Source: Neofusicoccum parvum (lineage: Eukaryota > Ascomycota > Dothideomycetes > Botryosphaeriales > Botryosphaeriaceae). Taken from it: a stretch of 64,000 bases of DNA. A program made the position numbers and the translations under genes. Each line of letters begins with the position of its first letter. The stretch's first letter is position 1. This document shows positions 22,511-30,924 of this stretch, piece after piece. A model generated the notes under the pieces. It was not told the DNA's origin. It saw only the letters and a program-made list of their open reading frames with translations, and did not search any database. The stretch spans positions 496,001-560,000 of the forward strand of contig CP087216.1 of NCBI GenBank assembly GCA_020912385.1, read 5' to 3'.

Positions 22511-25500
22511 AAATAAATAAATAGATTCATTTTCATCCCGATTTAGCTCCCTTACGGGTCCATGCGGGGTAGGCTATCTATAGTAGTTTACACGAGGGGG
22601 AAAACCTTTCCTAGGTAGAAAACCTCTCCTCTCTTTTATATTGGGTGCGTTACCCCTTCTTTTCCCGTTTTTCTGCTTACCAGTAGTGGCTGCTGTGGCA
22701 GTCCTACAATTACTCTAGGTATTGATTCCTAGCTCTCTCATTCCATCCTAGTCTCCTTGGTCCACTGGGTCCTCCTGGTCCTCTTGGTTTTCCTGGTCCA
22801 TTTCCTTCGCCAGGCTAAATTGGCCTAGCAGCCCCAGCTTTAGAAACCACTCTGTAGCCGCATAGACTCCTTTCTTTGTTGTCAGCAGAGTGCGGTAGTC
22901 TGTGGTTTGAGCTTTATAAAGCATCTGGGCTCTGCCTGCTTGGAAGTGAGGACAGAACAAGAGGATATGCTTTGGAGTTTGTCTGTGCCAGCCGCATGGG
23001 CATGCAAGGCTTGGATGGTCTGGTACCTTGCGTCTAGAGAGGTAGTCCTCCAGTCTAATATGTTCTGTTCTTAGCAGGGTAAGGGGTGTACTCTGTGGTT
23101 TCAGTAGGCCACTGTGTAGTTGCCTGATCTTTGGGTTCCAGGGTGCACTCTGGGCTACTGGCCTCCCCTCCTGCCTGGTTTGCTCTGTCCACCTCTTTTT
23201 CCACTGCTCCCTTATTGCCATGCGGAGTTGGGTCCTCTGTGGTAGTTTCTGTGCATTAGGTGGGCAGCTACTAAGGAGGGAGTTCACTCTCCCCTCAAGC
23301 CGCTTCCCTCTAGCTGGGCTAGCTGTTCCCTTTGCACTGAATGCTGCTCTGGCTGCTACCTTGATGTCCCTGCATGTTGCCTCAATTACTGCCGTTGCTG
23401 GTCCTTCCCTGGTCCGGATAGAGTGGGCCAAGGTCAGTTCATCCAGGTGTAGTAGGAGGGGGGGGGATCCCAGTCTCATGTTCCAGTGTTTGCGTAGGGG
23501 TAGACTTATAGGCACCTGCTATAGTGCGTAGGCACTGGTTCTGGATCTTCTTAAGGGGTTTGGTTGCTGTCCTTCTCCACCCTGGGGTACCCTCTGGCGT
23601 GTGCCATACACCACACCCATAGGTGAGGACTGGCCTCACTATAGCTGTGTAGATGTGGCGCGCCTTGGTAAAGGAAGCGCCCCAGGTTGATGCGGCAAGC
23701 CTGGTAAGGGACATGCACTGTCTGGTGGCTTTGGCACTGGTTTCCTTGATATGTGGGCCCCACCTCAGCTTGCTGTCAACATGGACGCCTAGTATCTTGA
23801 TCAGTGGCTCTGGGTTTCCCTCAAAGCCAGGAATCTGGATTTTTGCCGCCATGTTGAACCTGCGTGGTTTCCTGCTGAAGTGGATGAGGTGGTACTTGTC
23901 TGGGGAGAAGGCTGATCCATGGGTGGCTGCCCACTTTTCACAGGTCCTATTTGCTCCTTCAAGCACCCTACAGTTGTGCTCTGTAGACCTGCTAAAGGTC
24001 AGGATGTTTGTATCATCCACAAACCCAAGGGGGAAGACATTCCCCCTTCTAAGCTCTGTGAGGAGGTTGGAGGCAAAGAAGAGGTATAGGATTGGTGATA
24101 ATGAGGAGCCTTGTGGGATCCCTGTGGGGGTGGAGATGGCCTGGCTTGTGTGTCCTCCAAAGAGGAGCTGTGTTGACCTTTCACTCAGAAAGGAGTGGGT
24201 GAACCTCTCCACCCAGCCTGGTAGCCTTGCAGCTTTCATGTTGTGGAGGAGTCTCTCATGGGACACATGGTCGTATGCCCCAGAGATGTCTAAGCTGAGG
24301 ACAGAGGCTACTAGGCCTGGATCCTGTTTCCAGACAGCGTGGATTTGTTCTGTGAGAAGACTAAGGGCAGTAACCGCTGATCTACTCCTCCTGGCTCCCA
24401 TCTGATAGTCTGGGAGGAGGTGGTTGGTTTCAGTGGCCTGGGAGATTCTGTCTGCCACAATCCGCTCAAGCAGCTTGCCTAGTGTGTTGAGTAGGGCAAT
24501 TGGTCTGTATGCCTTTGCCTTGGTGTAGTCTTCTCTCTGTGGTTTCTTTAGTACCACAGTGGTAGAGGTTTTGAACTGTCTAGGATGGTAGGCTAGTGCT
24601 AGGCATCTCTGGAAGAGTCTAGTAATTGGCTTGCCTAGCACTTGTGCACACTGCTTTAGGATTCTGTTGATGATCTTATCTGGCCCAGGTGCCTTGTCTG
24701 GGGGAAGCCGCTTGATGGTGTGGAGTACCTGCTCTTCTGTAATATCCTGTGAGATTTCTACTGGGGCTGGATATGTATACCCGTCTAGGTCAGAGAGGTT
24801 GGCTTCTTTTGGTGGGGGAAAGAACTGGCTTCTAAGGATGTTAGTTTTTGTCTGAATGTCATGGTGTAGTTGTCCTTCTGTGTCCTGGAGTGGGGGAAAC
24901 TGGGGTGGAGCTGGTGGCTCTAGTGCCCTTGTTCTGGCCCATTTTGAGAGTTTCCAGATGGCGCCTGGGTTTGAGGTGATTTCAGCTACTGTTTTTCGCC
25001 ATGCTTTTATCCTGTCCCTCCTGATTTGCCTCTTCTTGTTGTTGGCTATGGCTTGGTAGGTCACCCAGTCCTCTTCCCTGCCTGTAGTAGTCCACTTTCT
25101 CCTAGCAGCTCTAGCCTGTCGGACCAGTTCAGAGCATTCTCTTGTCCACTGCGTGGTGGCCCAAGGTGAGGGTTTTGCTACTGGGATGGTTTCCTGGACT
25201 GTTGTTTAGATGGCTGCCTGGAGCTGCTCAGTGAATTGGTCTATGTCTCTCTCAGTGTCCAGTGGGAGGTTTTCCAGCCTTGAGACTCTGGCTTGGAGGG
25301 TCTTGTTGGTTCTCTCCCAGTCCGCCTTTTTCCATTGTGGCCTGGGGGGTTGCGGGGCTGCTGGGGTGGGGGAGATATCAAATGTGGTGATTATAGGTAG
25401 GTGATCAGAGGAGGATTCTAGTTCCTGAGAGACCCCGCAGCGCAGGATCCTCTCCTCTAGCTAGTGGGTGGTGAAGATGAGGTCAATTGTACTTTCACTA

Positions 25501-26736
25501 TTGTTGGTTTTCCTGGTGATAGTTCCCCTTGGTAGGGCCAGGTTGAGGTTGGCTGTGGTAGCTGTCTCAATCAGGTTATCTGAGAGGCTGTGTTGGGTGG
25601 GGGAGGTAATGCCTCCCTAGAGGGGGTGATGGAGGTTGAAGTCTCCAAGTAGGATGTGTTCTCCAGGCCTGTTCAGAGCCTCTGAGAGGAGTGGTAGGGT
25701 ACCCATAGCTATGCTGGTATGGGAGAGAGGTGGCGGGTTATAGCAGTTATGAATGTGGATGGTACATGATAGGGTGTTGACAGTAAGGGTGATGAGGTCT
25801 GGGGAGTGGATAGTTTCCTGCCAGGATTCTAGGGCAAGGGCCTTGCTTATTAGGAAGCAGGTTCTCGCTTCTCCCTCGTGGGGGAAGATGGTATGGTAAG
25901 CGGGGTGTTTGACTGTTGTCTTAACTCTAGGGTTTTTCCAGGGTTCCTGGATAGCCAGAATGTGGTGGGTTCTTGGGTCTAGTTCTTTATAGAGGGGGAT
26001 CATTACCTTATCCGCACTCTTATTAACGTTGTACTGTATAATTGATAGTAGTGTTGTGTTTAGCATTGATTGTCTCCCATGTCTGTGTCAGGTTGCGTTG
26101 GGGAGGTGGAGCTGGCCTGTGTGGATAGGACCACCTCTTCTAGGTTTGTCTCTGGGGCATATTGGGAACTGCGCAGTCCCATGCCAGAGAAGATCATCTG
26201 GCCGGGTGGAGGGGGTCTGCTAAGGTCTCTAGGTCTGCCTAGGCCTCTCTTTGGCTCCTCCTTCTGTGATTCCTCTGTTCTGATCCTCTTCTTAGACCTT
26301 GCTAGAGTCCATCCTTCTTGTATCTGTTGCTGGGGCTGAGTTCTTTCTCTATATCCTCCTGGGTTTGTTAGGCGGGCACTGTTTGCTCTGGCCTGGTTTG
26401 CCCTGCGTGTAGGGCAGGAGTTACTCCATGCATTATGCTTCTGGTTGCAGTTGGCACACTGCGTTTCTTCCTTGGTGCACTCTCTAGTGTTGTGGCTGCC
26501 TGCACACTTGCCACACTTGGCCTCCTTCCTGCAGTGGCTGGCAATGTGGCCATAGGCCTGGCACTTAAAGCACTGGGTGACTGTGAATAAAGGGCTGTAG
26601 TATTCCGCAGTGTGAAGGGAGTAATTGCAGATAATGCCCTTCGCAATCACCTGGTTGGCAGTCTCTGGGTTGGTGGTGCTGAGTATTACTGCTGAGTGGG
26701 TTTTCCCTGCAGGGAGCTTCCTCTTTAGCCAGGCCA
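22511..26736 (-). mobile_element. 5'-truncated non-LTR retrotransposon (LINE, Tad/I-like)
   Basis: A 4226-bp insertion in minus orientation, bounded by an exact 18-bp duplication (22493-22510 and 26737-26754). At its 5' end (high coordinates) it starts inside ORF1, as expected when reverse transcription stops early. Its 3' end carries about 240 bp of UTR and a short TTTA repeat (plus strand AAATAAATAAATAGA at 22511-22525). It encodes an ORF1 with zinc knuckles and an ORF2 with apurinic-type endonuclease and reverse transcriptase. ORF2 is broken by three stop codons and one homopolymer frameshift, so the copy is probably dead by itself. It sits between the ankyrin gene and the heme-lyase gene, about 480 bp upstream of the latter's start. 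Confidence 0.93.
22748..26066 (-). pseudogene. LINE ORF2: endonuclease-reverse transcriptase, disrupted
   Basis: From the start (MLNTTLLSIIQYNVNKSADK) the frame reads an EEP endonuclease: IQYNVNKS, AIQEPW, LLGDFNLHHPL, and SDHLPI further on. The reverse transcriptase follows (about 25064 down to 23439) with KAPGPDKI, YRPIALLN, SLDISGAYDHV, GIPQGSSLSP and the catalytic FVDDT. Three in-frame stops interrupt it: TAG at 25617-25619, TAG at 25461-25463 and TAA at 25206-25208. A run of nine G (plus strand, 23458-23466) shifts the frame by one just after HETGIP. The C-terminal part continues in another frame to 22748 and contains the CCHC-like end ACPCGWHRQTPKHILLFCPH. I see no RNase H domain between RT and this end. 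Confidence 0.9.
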
Positions 26737-26737
26737 T
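26060..26737 (-). pseudogene. LINE ORF1 (gag-like), N-terminally truncated
   Basis: The remaining 225 residues begin at the insertion junction, where the apparent ATG uses the last base of the target-site copy. It carries three CCHC zinc knuckles, CFKCQAYGHIASHC, CGKCAGSHNTREC and CANCNQKHNAWSNSC, typical of nucleic-acid-binding LINE gag proteins. A basic and then Ser/Thr/Pro-rich tail follows. The upstream gag domain is missing. Its stop codon overlaps the ORF2 start codon (ATGCTAA, 26060-26066), suggesting translational coupling in the intact element. Confidence 0.88.
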
Positions 26738-26754
26738 CTTGACCTTGCTGAATT
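26737..26754. repeat. right target-site duplication of the LINE
   Basis: An exact copy of 22493-22510 at the truncated 5' end of the element. Confidence 0.9.
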
Positions 26755-27235
26755 GTTATATATAATTCGATTGGTGATTGAATTATGCAGTGGAGAATGG
26801 CTTGCAACTGTTTGAAAACGGCGCTGCGCCTGGAGCTTCAAGGAAGACTTCAACGCCAACAGTAATTCCACCCAAAGGAGCAAAAAATACTCAGCTCTAT
26901 ACCACGACACAGCGCCGCACTACACGGTGACTGCACTGATTTCTCCGGAACCCAGCAATTGCTCCAGCACCGTCACCCGCGCTGCCTTTGCGCTCCGCTT
27001 GGGCGAGGCCCGTGCACCGACCGGGGCGGCGGAAGCAAAAGCTTGGCCGCGAACTTTAATTGCGCATCGCATCATCGACAACTTTTTTGCCCTCTCCGCC
27101 CTGCCGAATCGCGTCCGCCGCATAACGCAGCACCCGACCACCAACCGCAGCCGCCGCCCGCACCCAACCCAATTGGGCTCCCGCGCGCGCCCCCCATCCG
27201 AGGCAATCCGAGAGCACACGAACACCACGCACACC
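26755..27235. promoter_or_regulatory. upstream region of the heme-lyase gene
   Basis: 481 bp between the LINE and the heme-lyase start. The last 150 bp are rich in ACC/CCG/ACAC tracts typical of a 5' UTR. If the promoter is longer, the LINE insertion has displaced its distal part. Confidence 0.45.
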
Positions 27236-28089
27236 ATGGCCGCCGACGACGCCGCCGTCTGCCCCGTCGACCACAAAGCCCGCGCCGCCTGGCTCGAGAA
27301 AGCCCAGGCCGCCTCGGCGCAAGGCCAGCCGCCGCCGCCGCACCCGCTGCCTCCAGCCGCGCCCGCCGCGCCCGGCTGCGACTCGTCGACGCTCGACCAG
27401 AGCCTCCCGGCCACGACGGCGCCCACGGCCGGCCAGTCGATCCTCGGCTACCTCGGGCTGCGGCAGGAGCGCGAGGTGTCCAGCATCCCGCGGGCGGTGC
27501 CGGGGGAGCAGGGCGCGGGCACCGCTGACGCCGTCAAGAGCAACGGCGGCGAGGGCGAGGCCCGGCGCGACGAGGCGACCGGCAACTGGGTGTACCCGAG
27601 CGAGGAGATGTTCTTCAACGCGATGAAGCGCAAGAAGTTCGACCCGCGCGTCGAGGACATGCGGAGCATCGTGCCCATCCACAACGCGGTGAACGAGAGG
27701 GCGTGGCGTGAGATCAAGGCGTGGGAGCAGGGGAGGGGCGCTGAGAGGTAAGAATGGTGGTGGTTGAGGGTCCGGCTGGATCGGGTTGGCTGACGTTTTT
27801 CTGTGTGAGCAGCTGCGGTGGCCCGAGGCTGGTGGCCTTCTCGGGGAATTCGCAGAAGCTGACGCCCAGGGCGAGGATTAATACCTTTTTGGGGTACCAG
27901 GCGCCGTTTGATCGCCACGATTGGGTTATTGATCGTTGTGGTACGACGGTCGAGTACGTTATCGATTTCTACAGCGGCCGCGATGAGGGCAAGGCGGGGA
28001 AGAGTCTGAACTTTTACCTGGACGTGAGGCCGAAGCTGAATAGCTGGGAGGGCGTCAAGACCAGGGTGTCGAGGTACTGGGGGTTTTAA
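27236..28089 (+). CDS. cyt2: mitochondrial cytochrome c1/c heme lyase (Cyt2-like holocytochrome synthase)
   Basis: Attaches heme covalently to apocytochrome c1 (or c) in the mitochondrial intermembrane space. Exons 27236-27747 and 27813-28089 (65-bp intron GTAAGA..GAGCAG) give 262 aa. An N-terminal heme-regulatory CPV motif ([12 protein letters not shown]) is followed by a Pro/Ala-rich linker. Family blocks are [57 protein letters not shown] followed by [18 protein letters not shown] and [18 protein letters not shown] single N-terminal CPVD rather than repeated CPV motifs favours the Cyt2 over the Cyc3 branch, but I cannot exclude one enzyme serving both substrates. Confidence 0.9.
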
Positions 28090-28379
28090 ACGGATCATGT
28101 CGGCGGTGAGTTGTGGTGGAGAACCTGTAGATAATTTTTGAGTAATGACGCATTGGGAGGAGTTTGGGTGGCACTGGTTATGTAGGATTGGGTGTATGAT
28201 TACTTGATGGAGAATGGAGAGACGGATACCCCTCTCATTCATAACGTATTACATGCACGGGAAGTTGAGGCAGTTGTTTAGATGCCAATGTGCAGCAGGT
28301 GCTCACTGAATTCCATTCGGACGATATCTCTGGGATTTTGCAGTCTCAGTCTCTTTGAAGTCCTCAGTGCACGTCAGGA
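28090..28379. other. 3' flank of the heme-lyase gene
   Basis: No gene seen; a probable 3' UTR and spacer before the inverted-repeat element. Confidence 0.4.
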
Positions 28380-28937
28380 GTTGAAGCATTCATCTGGATG
28401 AACATTGCGTGATTCTTCGTGCACATGTCAGTCCGGACGGATGCTTCAACTGCCCCTGTCAAGCCCGGAAACTGCTGTGGTTACCAACGCACCGTCAGGA
28501 TGGCCCTTTGATCGCGCGCCTCAACAACAAGACGCTAAGGATCGCAAGAGCCACGAGGAAGCTACTTGCCGCGGGATATAAAGAGATGCAGAGCGACATC
28601 TCTATGGCGGTGGAGAACGTAGCTTCCGCTACGAACGCGGCCCTGCCCGAGGATAACGAATACACCCTTGAATTCGCGCACGACGTCGAGGAACAAGGCG
28701 CTTCAAACCCCGGGAACGCGATCGTGAAGATCTTAGCGCCAGAGGCATGGTCGAGGGCAGTACCGGCGCAGGACGCGCGCCTTGCAAAGGACATCAAGAA
28801 CGGTACAACACTATCCGCCGAGTACCAGACGGCGCCAGTAGTCCACGTTGAATTCAGCGAGGAGGAGGCACACGGGCCAAGCGACGTCTTTGACTCGTCA
28901 TACAAATTGAAGCATTCATCCGGATGAATGCTTCAGC
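28380..28937. mobile_element. 558-bp element with 23-bp inverted ends and internal palindromes
   Basis: The left end (28380-28402) and the reverse complement of the right end (28915-28937) match over 23 nt with two differences; the core is TGAAGCATTCATC. The right end also forms a perfect 28-bp palindrome (28908-28935). The left end pairs imperfectly with 28432-28449 as a hairpin. Between lies an open frame of about 170 codons. Terminal inverted repeats suggest a small non-autonomous DNA element or a captured gene fragment. I found no convincing target-site duplication beside the ends, so mobility is inference. Confidence 0.5.
28409..28927 (+). pseudogene. ORF fragment inside the inverted-repeat element
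   Basis: An open frame of about 170 codons with no ATG at its 5' end (first in-frame ATG at 28586). Its composition looks coding: IARATRKLLAAGYKEMQSDIS, LEFAHDVEEQGASNPGNAIV and VEFSEEEAHGPSDVF are balanced, partly amphipathic stretches. I do not recognise the family. It looks like an internal exon or a transposon-gag-like piece rather than a complete gene, because it runs straight into the inverted repeats at both ends. Confidence 0.4.
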
Positions 28938-29399
28938 TACCCATCACGAGCGCATGTCACTGTTGAGAGCACCAGCCATGCCCACTGACATATTCGTGCT
29001 ATATAGACTATTCAGGTTGAATTAAGCTGCATCTCAAGAGCAACGGCTTGAGGGATAGCTTATCATATGCTCTAAAAATAGCACCGAGCGTTTGGCACTT
29101 CTGAAGTAGGTAGGCTTCTCGAAGAAGGATGGTGTCTAGATTTCATTTGATTCGATATGAATAAAAGTTAGGTAAGAGAGAGCAAAATGAGATATGATGA
29201 TTTCTGGTGATTAAAGTGCAGGTGAAGCAAAAACACGCGTCCAAGTGTGAAGTGATGGAGGCCTGAGGCAGGCAGAGCATGACATTCCAGATAGGAAAAA
29301 TCTGTCACCGCGCCCTCTTTCAGTAACTTCCGTTACATAGTCGCAGCTGCCGAGCTAGGAAGTCACATGCACGTTGCGTCGCGCGCACACTCGAACACA
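28938..29399. other. intergenic, upstream of the 29505 gene
   Basis: AT-richer spacer without a gene. It ends at the TATA box of the following gene. Confidence 0.4.
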
Positions 29400-29406
29400 T
29401 ATAAAA
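29400..29406 (+). promoter_or_regulatory. TATA box of the 29505 gene
   Basis: TATAAAA about 100 bp before the ATG, followed by a CT-rich leader (TCCTCCCTC, CCCACCCT, CCAAACCACTCCC). Confidence 0.6.
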
Positions 29407-29504
29407 ACCTCCTCCCTCACTTTTCGTCCCAACTTCTTCCTCCACCCCAACCTCACCTCACCCTCGCTCCGTCCCACCCTTTCCCTACCAAACCACTCCC
29501 AACA

Positions 29505-30924
29505 ATGAGCAACTACACCATCTCACCTGGCATGGTCGGTGGCTACGGCCCCGGCCTGCCGGCCTACGACGACAATAGCAGCAGCAGCAGCAGCAGCGAC
29601 GGCTCGGCCTCGGCCTTCGAGCCAGAGGAGGCCGCACTGGAGGCGGCGAAGGAGGAGGAGGAGGCGGGGGCGCAGATGCCCCTCCCGCCGATGACGCTGC
29701 TCCACAGCAACCCGGAGCAGTTTGTTATGGAATTCATGTTCCTGCCGCGTCCGGTCCGCATGCGTGAAGCGGACCTGGAGTTCTACGCATTGTCGTGGGA
29801 GCCCATCACCAAGCGGCAGCTCATGCGCTGCTGCGAGTACCTTTCCCGCCGCCTTTCCGAACTCATGAACGAGAACGTGGAGCTCGAGCGCCGCGTCAAG
29901 AACCTGGGTCCGCGCAAGACCACCGTCCTCACCGAGGACCCGTACGAAGTCGTCACCGTCGAGATCATGAGGAACGAGGGTTGGAACCGCGACGACGTGG
30001 TCTGGTGCATCTGTGAGGGCATGAAGAAGTATCCCAAGGAGCTCACGCGCAACCAGCGCTTCAAGACCCGCCTCGGCCTTCCTGTCCCGGGCGAAGACTA
30101 CGAGATCGTCGGCGGCAAGGTCACGACCCACGCCATCCCCCAGCCGGCTGAAGACAACGAGGACGATCCGGTTGAAGCCAACACTCCGAAGGCGCCTACC
30201 AAGCCCAGCAGGCCTGTTCCCGCCACCAAGGTCGGCGGCGTCCGTCGCAAGACCAACAAGAAGCGCAACACCACCGCTTCTTCCTCTACTGCTCCCAAGA
30301 AGGCCAGCGCCGCCGCTCCGAAGCGCACCACCAAGCGCGCCCCCAACGAGGACGGCGACGAGTCCGAGTTCAACGCTGCCGACGCTTCACCCAGCAAGAA
30401 GCGCCGTTCCCCGATGAATCGCAAGCCTGCTGGTGCCGCCCCGATCCCCTCGAAGCCGCTTCCCGTCACTCCCCCCTCGAAGACCAGCAGCGCCCGCAAG
30501 AACGCCGCCGCTGGCTCCAGCAAGCAGGGCGCCAAGCCGAAGAAGGCCAAGTCCGGTGGCTCGTCGAAGAAGGGCCGCGTCAAGAAGGAGGGCAACGATG
30601 ATGTGTGAGGCATCCCTGTTCCCAATTGAAGCGAAGGCACTGATACATCACAAAGGTTCTCTTAGTTTCGTAGATGGCTCCGACGACACCGGTGCTCTCC
30701 TCGCGAACGCCCGCGGTTCTTACGGCACCTTCAGCAGCCCTGACGATGCGGACACCTCTGACAACTCGGGTGGTTCTGACGACCCCGCCGACTCTGATGA
30801 CAGCGATAAGACGTAAGCCCTTCACTTTAATCTTCTTTCCCGCGAGCAATGCTGACCCCCTAGAAGCATCACTCAGGACACGTACAGCGACGGCCTGAGC
30901 GAGGTCTCGATGGGTAGGGCTTAA
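29505..30924 (+). CDS. conserved-looking protein with Lys-rich C-terminal region, probably nuclear; function unknown
   Basis: I do not recognise a named family. Three exons, 29505-30604, 30666-30812 and 30864-30924, have introns GTGAGG..CTTAG (61 bp) and GTAAGC..CCTAG with a GCTGACC branch (51 bp), giving 435 aa. After an acidic, Ser-rich N-terminus, residues ~70-190 look folded. This part includes LPRPVRMREADLEFYALSWE, LMRCCEYLSRRLSELMNENV, VTVEIMRNEGWNRDDVVWCI and CEGMKKYPKEL. The rest is basic and disordered, with many KK, RK and PKK clusters typical of nuclear proteins. The last exons add an acidic Asp/Ser tail ending SDGLSEVSMGRA. ATG 29505 (context ACAATGA) was preferred over an in-frame ATG at 29367, which lies upstream of the TATA box. 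Without splicing the protein would stop at 30608. Confidence 0.75.

Noticed and set aside
30601..30680. Stop of the 29505 gene at 30608 as its true end
   Set aside because: A good 61-bp intron and a second canonical intron downstream join an Asp/Ser-rich coding tail in phase; kept only as a possible alternative form.
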